DNA from: Candidatus Tiamatella incendiivivens
GTDB taxonomy: Archaea; Thermoproteota; Thermoprotei_A; Sulfolobales; Acidilobaceae
DNA: 64,000 nt
Direction: 5' to 3'
Assembly: GCA_015522635.1 (NCBI GenBank)
Contig: WALW01000019.1
Location: forward strand, 1 to 64,000
Shown in pieces: positions 36,879-46,942 of the stretch (position 1 is its first letter; each line of letters opens with the position of its first letter). The position numbers and the translations under genes are program-made. The notes beneath the pieces were generated by a model that had not been told where the DNA came from, did no database searches, and saw only the letters and a program-made list of their open reading frames with translations.

Positions 36879-37979
36879 TTGGTTTATATGATCAGGACTA
36901 TAACTGTTCATGTGTCCCAGAAAATTCTAGATAATACTGGTAAACTGAAGGATACTGTGGAGAGTATTGCTTTGAAATTAATGGAGGCGGCTGATAGAGT
37001 TCTTAGCGAGACCGGTTTGAAGACTGGAATGGTTAGAGTCACGCTTCCGGATCCGCCTCAAGATCGGGCTCTCGAAATTGCTAAACATGCCAACGTAGAA
37101 GAGGGGGATAATAGTTTCCTCGTGTCCATGGGTAATGTGCCTGTTTATCATCCCCTCCTAGAAGACATAGTGTTCGAAGCTGTTTCCAAAGGTTTGTTTA
37201 TATCAATATTGAACCGGCCGCCGTTAGAGGATTCTGTTATAAAATTCTCTAAACTGATCCATAAACTCTCACATACCGATATAAACCTCCCTACTCGGGT
37301 GGGCTTCAACGTGTATGGGAGACCGGTTTATACGCCTTATTATCCATTAAGCAGCAGTCCTGGTGATAGAGACTTATTCTCTATAGCTCTAACGTATCCC
37401 AACTATCTAAGAGGAGTGATTGAAAGGAGGAATACGAAAGAAGCCGAAAAGGAGTTGTCTAATATAGTTGCTAGAGTGGAAAATGCTGCTAGAATCGTTA
37501 GAGAAGTAACAGGAATAGAGTATTTAGGAGTAGACCTCAGTCTTTCCCCTTGGATGGATGAAAGTGTCGCCAGGCTAGTTGAAGCAATTTCAGGTAGAAA
37601 AATCCCTGAAGCAGGAAGTGCTTATGGAGTATTCGTGCTAAATACACTGCTCTCCAACACAGCTGATAAGATTTTGTCTACAGGTTTTAATGAAGTTCAA
37701 TTGCCTTTAGCAGAGGATAATATATTGAAGGAGAGGGGGCGGGAAGGATTACTTACAGCGTCAAGTATGGCCCGCTTGACAGGTGTCTGTTTAGCTGGTC
37801 TTGATTTGGTAGTTGTTCCTTCAGATATTGAGAAAGTCAGGGATTTGACTCTTGAAGTATTCAGTTATTCTCTGACGAAAAACCGTCCCCTAGGTGTTAG
37901 GATAGTTCCCGTGGAGCAAGAGCCTGGGAGTATTGTCAGGTTTGAAAAGTTCGGTGAAACTCCTGTTATACCTTTCTAA
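36879..37979 (+). CDS. DUF711 (UPF0210) family protein
   Basis: The protein (about 366 residues) has the family pattern IRTITVHV at the N-terminus, YLGVDLSLSPWMDESVARLVEAI near the middle, EVQLPLAEDNIL, the ARLTGVCLAGLDLVVVPSD block, and the ending RPLGVRIVPV. DUF711 proteins resemble pyruvate formate-lyase-like folds but have no settled reaction. TTG 36879 lies 8 bases after AGGTGA; ATG 36888 is possible, and the GTG at 36819 gives a poor extension. It is divergent from mfnA. Confidence 0.82.
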   Translation: MVYMIRTITVHVSQKILDNTGKLKDTVESIALKLMEAADRVLSETGLKTGMVRVTLPDPPQDRALEIAKHANVEEGDNSFLVSMGNVPVYHPLLEDIVFEAVSKGLFISILNRPPLEDSVIKFSKLIHKLSHTDINLPTRVGFNVYGRPVYTPYYPLSSSPGDRDLFSIALTYPNYLRGVIERRNTKEAEKELSNIVARVENAARIVREVTGIEYLGVDLSLSPWMDESVARLVEAISGRKIPEAGSAYGVFVLNTLLSNTADKILSTGFNEVQLPLAEDNILKERGREGLLTASSMARLTGVCLAGLDLVVVPSDIEKVRDLTLEVFSYSLTKNRPLGVRIVPVEQEPGSIVRFEKFGETPVIPF

Positions 37980-37991
37980 ATATAGATAGAG

Positions 37992-38258
37992 CTAATGAGC
38001 TCTCCGGGAAACCTCTTCACTTACTTTCTTCATCGTCTTTATAGTCTTCCACAGTGTTGGCTGTACCCATAATATCCATGCAGGTACATTTCTAATGAAC
38101 TCGTATCCCTCCCTCCAGTCCGATAATCCTAGCTCTTTTGCTAGATCTTCAAGGCTCATTTCCCTATGGACATATTCTCTTAGTACATTAAGCACCTCCT
38201 CGTCTATGACTATCTCTTTCTCTCCTACTTTGACAGCGTATACCTTTTCTTCACTCAC
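37992..38258 (-). CDS. Small hypothetical protein
   Basis: GTG 38258 gives 88 residues (VSEEKVYAVKVGEKEIVID, then EEVLNVLREYVHREMS and a predicted helical EDLAKELGLSDWREGYEF). A short beta strand pair is followed by helices, which could suit a small DNA-binding or antitoxin-like protein, but there is no toxin gene beside it. A longer reading frame that runs through the antisense of the tRNA gene is not credible. A TATA-like TTTATATTC lies about 35 bases upstream on the minus strand. Confidence 0.65.
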   Translation of the reverse strand: MSEEKVYAVKVGEKEIVIDEEVLNVLREYVHREMSLEDLAKELGLSDWREGYEFIRNVPAWILWVQPTLWKTIKTMKKVSEEVSRRAH

Positions 38259-38320
38259 CTTGTCACACCGGTGAAGGATAGAGTATGATAGAGAATATAA
38301 ATACCACTCTCGGAGCGAGT

Positions 38321-38332
38321 AAAAGAAATAAA
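38321..38332 (+). promoter_or_regulatory. TATA-like box for the tRNA-Pro gene
   Basis: AAAAGAAATAAA lies about 31-42 bases upstream of the mature tRNA 5' end, the usual distance for a tRNA promoter in archaea. A small CTCG-GAG-CGAG repeat at 38309-38319 separates it from the divergent promoter of the 88-residue ORF. Confidence 0.45.
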
Positions 38333-38362
38333 TCGCCCTATCCAAAGTGTTGGTATGGGTAA

Positions 38363-38440
38363 GGGGCCGTCGTCTAGCATGGCCAGGATGCGAGGCTTGG
38401 GCCCTCGTGGTCCGGGGTTCAAATCCCCGCGGCCCCACCA
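38363..38440 (+). tRNA. tRNA-Pro (anticodon UGG), CCA encoded
   Basis: The acceptor stem GGGGCCG pairs with CGGCCCC. The anticodon stem CGAGG/CCTCG closes the loop CTTGGGC, giving anticodon TGG (proline, codon CCA). The T stem CGGGG/CCCCG holds the loop TTCAAAT. The discriminator A is followed by an encoded CCA. No intron is seen. Confidence 0.95.
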
Positions 38441-38474
38441 GTAACTCTCATAAATATATTCTGGGTGGTATTCA

Positions 38475-39314
38475 GTGGCTAAGGTCAGAATCTCAATACT
38501 GGTGGATAACTCTATTCCATTACCAACGAAGATGCTAGGTGAATACGGGTTTTCCGCATTAGTAGAAGATCTTGAGCATGATAAAAGAATACTGTTTGAC
38601 ACAGGTAGCACTGGGAAGCCTTTGCTCTATAATTTAGGTGTTATTGGAGTAGACCCGGATGATATAGACTACGTAGTACTGAGTCACCGTCATTATGACC
38701 ATACAGGTGGATTAAAAGAGCTTCTCCAGAAAAGATCATCGAGTATAACTATAATATCACATCCAGATCTATTCGTCCCAGCATATACTAATATCTTGGA
38801 TGGAGTTCTAAGGGATATAGGCATACCATTTACGAGAGATCAGTTGGAGTCGTTAGGAGCTAAGTTTCTCTTCTCCCGGGAGTCTGTACAGATAACACCA
38901 AATGTTAAAACAATGGGTGAAATACCTAGGGATGCCGGCCCCAGTCATACTAGTGGTATGGCTAGGGTTATAGATGGTAATGTAGTTGAGGACAGCTTAC
39001 CTGATGATACTGGTGTGGGGATAATTACTGGAAAAGGCGTTGTCGTCATGACGGGATGCGGGCACTCTGGTGTCGAAAATATTATGAGCCATGCTGATAA
39101 GCTGTTCGGGAATGTCTACGGCTTAGTTGGCGGTCTTCACTTGTTGGGCGCTAGCGAGTCGAGGCTAAGGGAGGTTTCATCGTATCTAGCTGGTAGAAAT
39201 CTTGGTCTCCTAGTCGCTGGGCATTGCACGGGACCCTTAGCTCAATGGCTGCTCCTTAATGCTGCACCGAATGCATATAGGATTGGCGGAGTTGGTTTTT
39301 CAATTGAAATCTAA
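38475..39314 (+). CDS. Metallo-beta-lactamase-fold protein (COG1237, dihydropterin phosphate synthase-like)
   Basis: This 279-residue metal-dependent hydrolase has the signature SHRHYDHTGG. The surrounding pattern (ILFDTGSTGKPLLYNL, MTGCGHSGVENI, VGGLHLLGA and a late histidine in VAGHCTG) is that of the COG1237 group. Members are annotated as dihydropterin-aminobenzene phosphate synthases linked to methanopterin-type cofactors, but the reaction in crenarchaea is not settled. The start is GTG 38475 with GGGTGG upstream, 34 bases after the tRNA. Confidence 0.85.
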   Translation: MAKVRISILVDNSIPLPTKMLGEYGFSALVEDLEHDKRILFDTGSTGKPLLYNLGVIGVDPDDIDYVVLSHRHYDHTGGLKELLQKRSSSITIISHPDLFVPAYTNILDGVLRDIGIPFTRDQLESLGAKFLFSRESVQITPNVKTMGEIPRDAGPSHTSGMARVIDGNVVEDSLPDDTGVGIITGKGVVVMTGCGHSGVENIMSHADKLFGNVYGLVGGLHLLGASESRLREVSSYLAGRNLGLLVAGHCTGPLAQWLLLNAAPNAYRIGGVGFSIEI

Positions 39315-39317
39315 TTA

Positions 39318-39345
39318 TTTATTTTTTTAACTTTCTTTATTTGTA
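39318..39345 (+). terminator. Poly-T terminator after the COG1237 gene
   Basis: TTATTTATTTTTTTAAC and further T-rich sequence directly follow the stop codon. Confidence 0.5.
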
Positions 39346-39425
39346 TATAAAATAATATCATAAAATTTTTAACACTTCAACTTCATTAACATAATCAAAT
39401 ATAGGAACACTGTAAGGTGGTTAAA

Positions 39426-40037
39426 ATGCCTCTAACCACATTCGAGGAAGAAATCTATCTGAGAGTCCTTACAGGAAGAATAGTGGGGAAAGCTGCCAGC
39501 GACCTAGGAGTGAATAAGTTAGCAGTAATTGCTCCAGGAAACATTATTTGCAGTAGTATAGCAGCAGCCACAGAAGCCTCCTTCATAGACTGCAGCGGAG
39601 GAGTCACTTATCACTTCCTTGTAAAACCAGGTGAGAACGAGGCGGAGTTAGCGGAGAAACTAGTATCATTCAACCCTCAGACTACACTCCTACAGTTCGG
39701 AGGAGAAACCCCGATCGAAGATAATGTGAAAAGCTTTGTAAATTTAATGAAGCAAATTGCGAAAAGGAACCTGCCAGGCGATATAATAGTACATGTCAGA
39801 ATATTTGCTGCAGGAGGATTAATTGAAGCTGTGAAAGACGCTGATGTCAAAAAGTACCTATCTTCGAGAAACGTTTTCATATACACTGTCGACTTCGATA
39901 AAGGGAAAGTTATATTGAACAAAATCAAGTTAAACGACGAGATTAAATTAGTTGCGATCAGCGAGTACCATTTGACTCTAGAACACGCAGACCTACTTAA
40001 TAGAAGCTTGAAAAACCGGGGAATACGTTTCCAGTAA
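39426..40037 (+). CDS. Hypothetical protein
   Basis: ATG 39426 follows AAGGTGG and gives 203 residues; the GTG at 39417 belongs to the ribosome binding site. The protein is soluble and mixed alpha/beta, with NKLAVIAPGNIICSS, TTLLQFGGETPIED, and DIIVHVRIFAAGGLIEAV segments. It has two cysteines and no metal motif. The upstream 39315-39425 stretch is very AT-rich, contains the poly-T end of the preceding gene and a TATA-like AAATTTTTAAC. I do not recognise the family. Confidence 0.78.
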   Translation: MPLTTFEEEIYLRVLTGRIVGKAASDLGVNKLAVIAPGNIICSSIAAATEASFIDCSGGVTYHFLVKPGENEAELAEKLVSFNPQTTLLQFGGETPIEDNVKSFVNLMKQIAKRNLPGDIIVHVRIFAAGGLIEAVKDADVKKYLSSRNVFIYTVDFDKGKVILNKIKLNDEIKLVAISEYHLTLEHADLLNRSLKNRGIRFQ

Positions 40038-40243
40038 ACCACGAATCACTCCTTTCTCCCCTCCTATAGCCAGTAAATTACATCCCGTACCTAAACGAGA
40101 GAATCGCTAGTCAAAATAGATTGGTCTTCTACCCTTCAAATGTACCTGTATTGACACATTGATAGCCTACTGTTCAGCTAATTATAATAGTCTTTAAAAG
40201 GAGGCTCAAACATCTTTGTTAATCATTGAATGAGGTGTAAAGT

Positions 40244-41083
40244 TTGAAATATAACGTTCAAACAAGCAATGGCGGGTTTGTTGAAATAGAAGAAAAGAAC
40301 TCCGTATTAATAACTATTGGAGCAATTATTTCCGGGTTAACTGCACTTATATTAATCATAGAGGGACTCCTCGTTTTCAACCAGAATACTGGAACAGGAC
40401 TCTCCTTCTTTATAGCCGGTATAGTAGCAGGAATATACACTGCCGTTTTGTCTCACCTAAAACATAAAGCTGACATGAAGCCGAGTGAAGCCCTCATATC
40501 AACAGTATCCGGCAGCTCAGTTAGAGTTTGGAAAGATTCTAGTATATGGATATCCATACTTCTAGCATTCATATATCTCGGTATACTAGCGTCACTAGGA
40601 CTACTAGGATACGGTTTCTACGCGTACAAAGTTAATCCCGTAGCAAGTGAATCGTTCATTACAATGGGCATTCTAGGCCTTATAACAGGCGTTATCTTCG
40701 CTAGAATCTTCGGATTTCTAAGGACAAAACTAGAATTCAAGGGTGAAAAAGTTATAACAGTTGCCAGTAGCGGAGATAATATAGAATTATATAAAGACCG
40801 GTCAGTTTGGCTGACAATAGGGTTTATAGTCACGCTCCTAGGTGGAATAGCCTTTATAATTATACCTATCCTATCACTATTAGGGTTCATGTCGTTCTCA
40901 CCGATACCACTATTAACTAAGCCAGGTCATATACATAGTGCAGCGCACGATTATCTCACCGGATTTAGGGAATGGACGGGAATTCTAGGGTTGTTTATAT
41001 ATGGTATAGTATTGCTAGTTAATGCAGCAGTATTGAACTTCCTAAGAGTTCGAACCCAGATAAGGCTTTACAATAAAGTTTGA
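40244..41083 (+). CDS. Membrane protein with three internal repeats
   Basis: This 279-residue protein has about six or seven hydrophobic spans. The same unit appears three times: a short polar strand (GGFVEIEEKNSVLITI; GSSVRVWKDSSIWISI; GDNIELYKDRSVWLTI) followed by a hydrophobic helix pair. The units start near residues 10, 85 and 178. There is no known transporter motif. TTG 40244 follows GAGGTG, and a TATA-like CTTTAAAA lies about 50 bases upstream. It overlaps the open frame of the radical SAM gene only if that gene uses a very early start. Confidence 0.8.
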   Translation: MKYNVQTSNGGFVEIEEKNSVLITIGAIISGLTALILIIEGLLVFNQNTGTGLSFFIAGIVAGIYTAVLSHLKHKADMKPSEALISTVSGSSVRVWKDSSIWISILLAFIYLGILASLGLLGYGFYAYKVNPVASESFITMGILGLITGVIFARIFGFLRTKLEFKGEKVITVASSGDNIELYKDRSVWLTIGFIVTLLGGIAFIIIPILSLLGFMSFSPIPLLTKPGHIHSAAHDYLTGFREWTGILGLFIYGIVLLVNAAVLNFLRVRTQIRLYNKV

Positions 41084-41157
41084 ACTCATTCCACTTAAAC
41101 CCTATCTTATGTCATTATTTTATATTGTACCCTGGAAATGTAGACCCGGTGAACTCC

Positions 41158-42105
41158 TTGGAAATTGCCTTTGGACCAGTCCCTAGTAGGAGGCTGGGGC
41201 GTAGTTTGGGTGTTAATAATATTCCGCCAAAACACTGCAGTTACTCTTGCATCTATTGCCAGCTTGGCAGGACTCGTTGGCTTGAGGCTACTAGGAGGAG
41301 TTTTTACGACTGGAGATCCATCTTTGATGCTGTGAAGAGTAAAGTGGAGAAAGTCAGTTTAGAGAATATTGACTATGTAACATTCGTACCGGACGGAGAG
41401 CCTACACTTGATATTAATCTAGGAAAAGAAATTCAACAAATAAAGGAAAATATCAATGCTAATATAGCAGTCATCACTAATGGCTCACTCCTATGGATGG
41501 AAGATGTGAGAAACGATTTATTTAACGCTGACTGGGTTTCTGTTAAAATAGATGCAGTATCCAATGAGATCTACAAGAAAATAGATAGACCCCATCCTAG
41601 CCTAGACTTGAATAGTGTCTTAAACGGCGTACTAGAATTTGCCTCTTCATACTCTGGCACCCTAGTCACTGAGACAATGTTAGTAGCTGGTGTAAATGAC
41701 AGTGTTGAAGAGTTAGATAGTATAGCAGGGTTCATTGGAAAAGTGGATCCGACAATAGCTTACATAGCTGTCCCAACAAGACCTCCAGCTGAGCCTTGGG
41801 TATCACCTCCCAGCGAGAAAACAATTCTAATAGCATATAATATATTCACTGACCATCTAGGCGATAAAGTTGAGTTATTGATTGGCTTCGAAGGAGGGGA
41901 ATTCAACATTGACCCGGAAAAACCTGTCGAAAGTATTCTAGGAATAATTAGTGTTCATCCTATGAGAATAGATGTTTTAGAGAAACTCTTAGAAGAGAAA
42001 AGCTTGAATCCAAAAACTATACTAGAGGAAATAGAATCCTGTGGAGACGCGTTAATAGTAGAGTACAGAGGAAAAGCATTTCTGGTTAGAAGGCTAAACC
42101 GGTAA
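41158..42105 (+). CDS. Radical SAM protein (COG0731, wyosine-synthase-like group)
   Basis: The CxxxCxxC radical SAM cluster motif is CSYSCIYC, after FGPVPSRRLGRSLGVNNIPP, the standard N-terminus of COG0731 proteins. FVPDGEPTLD and the AVITNGSLL segment follow, with a C-terminal extra domain containing a winged-helix-like SLNPKTILEEIESCGD. The substrate is unknown. TTG 41158 follows GGTGA by 5 bases; GTG 41149 is an alternative. The longest ORF start at 41080 overlaps the previous gene and is unlikely. Confidence 0.88.
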   Translation: MEIAFGPVPSRRLGRSLGVNNIPPKHCSYSCIYCQLGRTRWLEATRRSFYDWRSIFDAVKSKVEKVSLENIDYVTFVPDGEPTLDINLGKEIQQIKENINANIAVITNGSLLWMEDVRNDLFNADWVSVKIDAVSNEIYKKIDRPHPSLDLNSVLNGVLEFASSYSGTLVTETMLVAGVNDSVEELDSIAGFIGKVDPTIAYIAVPTRPPAEPWVSPPSEKTILIAYNIFTDHLGDKVELLIGFEGGEFNIDPEKPVESILGIISVHPMRIDVLEKLLEEKSLNPKTILEEIESCGDALIVEYRGKAFLVRRLNR

Positions 42106-42135
42106 GAAACCTTTATGTCATAGATACATCACTAA

Positions 42136-43161
42136 TTGAAATACGGGCTCAGGGTGTTGAAACAAGCAACCAGTATAGGAATCCTTGCATTGCTAATGAT
42201 TTTGCTGGCATCAAATTCAATAGACACATATTCTCAATCATCATTAACTCCCAATGAACTAGAACGTCACGCACCTTTACTGGGAAATATTACTGTGAGT
42301 ATCGAGGAATTACAGAAAATACTAGCAACACTAAACACAACATCCTCTAATCCCGAGTTAAACCAAATACTGGAAGACATGAATAATAGTCTACAAACCA
42401 GGAACTATGAGAATTACGAGAAAGCAAGAGAAGCACTCAACTTGTACCTCCAAAACTTAACCCAACAGGAAAATGTTCCATTTGACATAAATACCATTGA
42501 GAAACTCGCCCTTCTAGCTTCTACATTTCTTAATGAGACTAATGGATCAGTTGACATGGCTAAATTCGCTCAACTATTATCGGATCTCTCAGAAAACAAA
42601 GGCAGGAATTCCATTAGCTATGGAACAGACCTTAATCGAATGCTAAACAGGACTGGTAGTGAACAGCAAGGAAGCCAGCAGTCGAGTACACCTAAAATAC
42701 CTCAAGTACCGAGTTTTACAGGTAAACCTTCGATAAACTTCTCATACGGGATTAGCTTGTTGGATATCCTTAAGTACTCGATTTTAATCGGCCTACTTGC
42801 AAGTGGAGTATACCTACTTTACAGGTACAAACATTACATAAATGCAAAACTATCATTCTTAACTGGGAAAATTGTGAACAGATTCAAATACAGGATATAT
42901 AATCCTCAGAATCCTAAAGAGGCTATAATGCTCTGCTTCCAACAACTCGTAAAAATATTTAGCTGGCTCGGATACCCTATGAACTCCTGGGAGACGCCTC
43001 GAGAATATCTTAGTAAAATAAGATTACCACCCCTAGTTGAGACGCGGGATACCATTGTAGAGTTGATTGAGAAGGCAAAGTACTCGCCACGGGAACCGAC
43101 AGGAAGTGACGCAGAGAAGTGCAGAAACATTCTTATGAGGGTGGAGGAAAGTGAACTTTAA
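42136..43161 (+). CDS. DUF4129-domain membrane protein
   Basis: This 341-residue protein has an N-terminal hydrophobic signal (about 13-27), an extracellular helical region with many N-glycosylation sites, a transmembrane helix at about 212-230, and a cytoplasmic DUF4129 domain recognised by CFQQLVKIFSWLGYP and the WETPREYL motif. It starts a tightly packed operon. TTG 42136 has no ribosome binding site but a TATA-like CTTTATG lies about 25 bases upstream, so a leaderless transcript is plausible. Confidence 0.82.
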   Translation: MKYGLRVLKQATSIGILALLMILLASNSIDTYSQSSLTPNELERHAPLLGNITVSIEELQKILATLNTTSSNPELNQILEDMNNSLQTRNYENYEKAREALNLYLQNLTQQENVPFDINTIEKLALLASTFLNETNGSVDMAKFAQLLSDLSENKGRNSISYGTDLNRMLNRTGSEQQGSQQSSTPKIPQVPSFTGKPSINFSYGISLLDILKYSILIGLLASGVYLLYRYKHYINAKLSFLTGKIVNRFKYRIYNPQNPKEAIMLCFQQLVKIFSWLGYPMNSWETPREYLSKIRLPPLVETRDTIVELIEKAKYSPREPTGSDAEKCRNILMRVEESEL

Positions 43162-44638
43162 GACATTTATCCTTGGCCTCTTACTGGTTGCATTAGTGGC
43201 CTCTATATATTCCGCTCCCAAATCATTATTCATCAATATAGCATTTGAGGGAACCCCTTCTCCATACAATACCAATTGGCTTGGCACCAGCGATCTCTAC
43301 AATCTACTTACAAGAGAAAACTACACTGTATACTCCCCAACTACATGGGGTCAACTCCTAGAGTCCATTAACAAGTCAGAAACTAATAATGTTATCCTAG
43401 TTTTCATATCGCCAGACTATCCCATCTCCACCAATGAAGCAACCGAACTATTCGGCAGTATCAGAAATCGAAACGTTTCACTTCTAGTAGGAGACGAAAA
43501 TATAACTAGCAACCAGTTACTAAGCCCACTAGGAATAAAAGTAACGGGTAATCTTTTAAAAGGGCCAGATGGCTCACCATACGATCCTGCTGTACTGAAT
43601 GTTCCATCCATCTATACATTCTCCTGGAAGGAGAATAGTATACAAAAATTCACATTAATGCTTAGCATAGCATCAAACATATCTCTCAACAAGTATTATA
43701 AAAACGCTATTCTATCCGTGGACTATAAAGGACGCCTGATCGGGGTATTCATACCCTCTAATACTGGAAGCGAATATAGGAGTATAGCTGTTTTCGGTGA
43801 CGGCACCATTTTCCTCAACACGGCATTGAGATCCTCCACCAGAGAAATGAACTACACTCGTTTTGCATTAATCGTTTTCAAGGCATTATCCCATGGAGAT
43901 GATCCTAAGAATGTAACTGTTATAATTGATTCATCCCATTACCACAAGTATATTCCCCAAATCCCCCAAAACGCTAATACTACAGAAGCAACAGAATCGT
44001 ACTTGAAAGTGCCTCTACCAATAATGCTTCATCCTGCAATGTTGACATACTTCTTCCTCGTGCTTGAGAAGGGGGCGGAACGGGAGTTTCTGTCATATCT
44101 AGCTAAGATGCCCTTGCTAAGCGTCCCCATAGTAGGATTAGCATCCTATCTAGCTTACAGGCTTTTGAAGATGGGCTTCCCATACGAGTCGGTTGATGAC
44201 GATAAAGACTATACTATATCAGAGGTAACAGTACTAACCCAATCAAGATATAGGCAGACAATTGTTTCAGCAAAGAAATTGAGCAAGGATGAAATCAGGA
44301 AGGCATTATACAACCTTAATTTCATATTAGACGAGGTGTTTAAAGAACATTTTGGGATTACTCTCAAAGAAATTTCTCAAGATCCCCCCAAAGCTGAAGC
44401 TGTTGGGAGGATCCTCAACCTTAGCCCGGTATACCTCCTTGATTTTTCTAGGTGGATGGTTTCTTATAGGGATAAATATGAAGGTAAAAGAAGGTTTACC
44501 CCACTAGTGTTAAGGTGGAGTAAGACGTTGGAGAACCGGGCTCGTGAGGCCGAGTTTATACTTGAGAAACTCGGCTACACGCTTGAAAGCAGCAAAAAAG
44601 GTTTTAAGGGTGTAGAATATGGCGTCAGGAAATACTAG
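43151..44638 (+). CDS. DUF4350-like membrane-anchored protein
   Basis: The 495 residues start with a signal anchor (about 4-20). An extracellular Rossmann-like domain follows, with [18 protein letters not shown] and [10 protein letters not shown] as in DUF4350 proteins of MoxR operons. A transmembrane stretch near 310-340 comes next, and the C-terminal cytoplasmic part is about 150 residues. It overlaps the DUF4129 gene by 11 bases and the MoxR gene by 20. The role is unknown, probably structural within a membrane-linked MoxR system. Confidence 0.75.
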   Translation: MNFKTFILGLLLVALVASIYSAPKSLFINIAFEGTPSPYNTNWLGTSDLYNLLTRENYTVYSPTTWGQLLESINKSETNNVILVFISPDYPISTNEATELFGSIRNRNVSLLVGDENITSNQLLSPLGIKVTGNLLKGPDGSPYDPAVLNVPSIYTFSWKENSIQKFTLMLSIASNISLNKYYKNAILSVDYKGRLIGVFIPSNTGSEYRSIAVFGDGTIFLNTALRSSTREMNYTRFALIVFKALSHGDDPKNVTVIIDSSHYHKYIPQIPQNANTTEATESYLKVPLPIMLHPAMLTYFFLVLEKGAEREFLSYLAKMPLLSVPIVGLASYLAYRLLKMGFPYESVDDDKDYTISEVTVLTQSRYRQTIVSAKKLSKDEIRKALYNLNFILDEVFKEHFGITLKEISQDPPKAEAVGRILNLSPVYLLDFSRWMVSYRDKYEGKRRFTPLVLRWSKTLENRAREAEFILEKLGYTLESSKKGFKGVEYGVRKY

Positions 44639-45578
44639 TATTCCAGACCCGACCATAGGTAAAGAATTCTCTACAAAGGTACTAGGAGAAGTGGAAAAGG
44701 TTGTAGTAGGAAAGCGGGAGGATATAATGATAATGCTTTCCTCTCTAATCGCCCGCGGGCATATCTTACTAGAAGGTGTCCCTGGCATAGCTAAAACCAC
44801 CATGGCTAAGGCAGTCTCATCTGCTCTAGACTTGTCTTTCAAGAGAATTCAGTTTACACCAGACCTTCTTCCCTCTGATATAGTGGGGACAATGGTCTAC
44901 GACCCTAGAAGCGGTGATTTCCGCCTCCGGAAAGGCCCTATATTTACAAACATAATCTTGGCAGATGAGATAAATAGAGCTAGCCCCAGAACTCAATCCG
45001 CCTTACTTGAAGCAATGCAGGAAAAGCAGGTTACAATAGAAGGAAACACATTGCCTCTGCCTGAACCCTTCATGGTGATTGCAACGGAGAACCCTATAGA
45101 GTTAGAAGGAACTTTCCCCTTACCAGAAGCGCAAACTGATAGATTCCTAGTCAAACTCGAAATAACTTATCCTACGAGAAACGAGCTGATGGATGTCCTG
45201 AAAAGGCTTAGAGAAATCGAAGAATGGCCCATTAAACCTGTTGCGGGAAAAGAAGAACTCTCATCTCTAATGAATAATTTATGGAATATTCACGTCTCAG
45301 AAGAACTTCTAGAATATATCGTTGACATAATCGAAGAGACTAAGAAGCATCCCTCTGTAAAGCTAGGCGGTTCTCCTAGAGCAGCTATATCATTGCTCCA
45401 AGTATCAAGAAGCCTTGCCTTTTTAAATGGAAGGGAATATATCATACCGGATGACATTAAAAAGGCAGCCAAACCAGTCCTTGTTCACAGAGTCATACTT
45501 AAACCTGAAGCAGAAATAGAAGGACAAACATCTAGTCAAGTTATCGATGAGGTATTGAAAAAGGTTCCCGTGCCATGA
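44619..45578 (+). CDS. moxR: MoxR-type AAA+ ATPase
   Basis: This is a 319-residue chaperone-like ATPase. Walker A is GVPGIAKTT (about 48-56), Walker B is [16 protein letters not shown], with [14 protein letters not shown] and sensor 1 in [10 protein letters not shown], then the lid with SPRAAISLL. MoxR proteins are thought to activate or mature VWA or other partner proteins, typically encoded next to a DUF58 gene, as here. ATG 44619 overlaps the upstream gene; its end overlaps the DUF58 start by 4 bases. Confidence 0.95.
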   Translation: MASGNTSIPDPTIGKEFSTKVLGEVEKVVVGKREDIMIMLSSLIARGHILLEGVPGIAKTTMAKAVSSALDLSFKRIQFTPDLLPSDIVGTMVYDPRSGDFRLRKGPIFTNIILADEINRASPRTQSALLEAMQEKQVTIEGNTLPLPEPFMVIATENPIELEGTFPLPEAQTDRFLVKLEITYPTRNELMDVLKRLREIEEWPIKPVAGKEELSSLMNNLWNIHVSEELLEYIVDIIEETKKHPSVKLGGSPRAAISLLQVSRSLAFLNGREYIIPDDIKKAAKPVLVHRVILKPEAEIEGQTSSQVIDEVLKKVPVP

Positions 45579-46942
45579 TGGGAAGTATTGGTAAATGGGG
45601 TCTAACTAGGAGAGGAAAAGGAATCCTCATAGCATCCGCCCTATTATATGGTATGGTATTCATTGTCCCCGATAGTGCTGTCTGGTCGACAACAGCTATT
45701 GCATCATTCCTCGTTATATTCCTCCTTACCTCCAAGATAGTTTTTGAATTCAAAATTAGAGCAGCATCGGATCTAAAACCACTAAGAATATTCAGTAGAC
45801 CAGCTATTGAAAATAAGCTATTGGACGTATCGGTTAGACTAGTCAATGACTCGGTAACTCCTTTAGAATCTATCGAAATACACGATTCGTACCCCCCTAT
45901 GTTCAAGCTTATTGACGGTTCCAGCATAGGTGTCATACTTGTACCCTCAAAAGGTTATGTTGAATTATCGTATAAGGTTAACCCGGTTCTTGGAAGACAT
46001 TGCTTTAAGGGTCCCATAATTAGAGTTCGGGATCCTGCAGGCCTTTTTTCGGAGGATATAGAATTAAATGCTGAGAATTGTATCATGGTGCAACCACTCT
46101 ATGAGCCGATCGTGAAAAAGACTATCCTTCCAGGAGCAATTTACATGCCTGGTGGAAGATCCGTCTCTAGACGAAGGGGAATTGGAACCCAATTCATTGA
46201 GACTAGAGAATATGTACCCGGAGACGATTATAGGCTGATAGAATGGAAAGCCACCGCAAGGACGGGAAGGCTTATGGTTAAGGAATTCGAGCAGGAAACT
46301 AGTTTAGAAGTCATCCTAGTATTAGACACGAGGAGTTCCATGGGATACGGTACTATTGGAAAAACTAAGTTCGAGTACATGGTCAGGGGTGCAGCAGCTA
46401 TTGCCGATCATCTTATTAGAAGGGGAGATCTCATTGGACTTGCATATTCCTCGAAAGAAAGGGCAGTTATAGTAAGACCTGCTAGAGGTAGAACTCACAT
46501 ATTTTCTATAATAAGAACTTTATCCGCTGTTGACTGGCCGCATAATGATTGGTCACCTGACTTCCCGCGTCTTGTTAAACAAGTATTCACAAGCATAGGA
46601 AGTAGGGGGAGGAGGCTATACATTATTTTCAGTGATTTAGAGATGGGTGAAGAAGAGTTCGATGAACTTATAGATATTCTAGTTAAAATTCGAAGCCTAA
46701 GAAATGATATCATAATCATATCTCCCTTTACCCCTTATTTCGAGTTAGAGGGGTTGCGCGGAATACAAGGATTAGTCTACCGGCTATATGCGTCACGTTC
46801 TGTTAAAGAGAGAGAAGCCCTTGTAATGAAACTGATGAAGCTAGGTATAACTGTAGTGAATGTCGGTCCTGAAGATTTTGTCTCAAAAACATTATTGCGT
46901 ATTGAAGCTTTGAGAACGGGTGTAACTGGCCTTGGTTCTTAG
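45575..46942 (+). CDS. DUF58-domain protein (vWA-like)
   Basis: This 455-residue protein has two N-terminal membrane helices (about 15-50), then an extended region, and the DUF58 motif [20 protein letters not shown]. The vWA-like domain follows, with the MIDAS-type [12 protein letters not shown]. This is the standard partner of MoxR. The ATG at 45575 overlaps the moxR stop, and its end overlaps the next gene by 11 bases. Confidence 0.93.
   Translation: MMGSIGKWGLTRRGKGILIASALLYGMVFIVPDSAVWSTTAIASFLVIFLLTSKIVFEFKIRAASDLKPLRIFSRPAIENKLLDVSVRLVNDSVTPLESIEIHDSYPPMFKLIDGSSIGVILVPSKGYVELSYKVNPVLGRHCFKGPIIRVRDPAGLFSEDIELNAENCIMVQPLYEPIVKKTILPGAIYMPGGRSVSRRRGIGTQFIETREYVPGDDYRLIEWKATARTGRLMVKEFEQETSLEVILVLDTRSSMGYGTIGKTKFEYMVRGAAAIADHLIRRGDLIGLAYSSKERAVIVRPARGRTHIFSIIRTLSAVDWPHNDWSPDFPRLVKQVFTSIGSRGRRLYIIFSDLEMGEEEFDELIDILVKIRSLRNDIIIISPFTPYFELEGLRGIQGLVYRLYASRSVKEREALVMKLMKLGITVVNVGPEDFVSKTLLRIEALRTGVTGLGS

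Noticed and set aside
37992-38438. Long form (148 codons) of the small minus-strand gene, reading through the tRNA gene antisense
   Set aside because: The N-terminal 60 codons are the reverse complement of tRNA-Pro; GTG 38258 is the plausible start.
38255-38611. 118-codon minus-strand ORF over the tRNA and the COG1237 gene start
   Set aside because: It is a shadow of the tRNA and a coding gene, with no family features.
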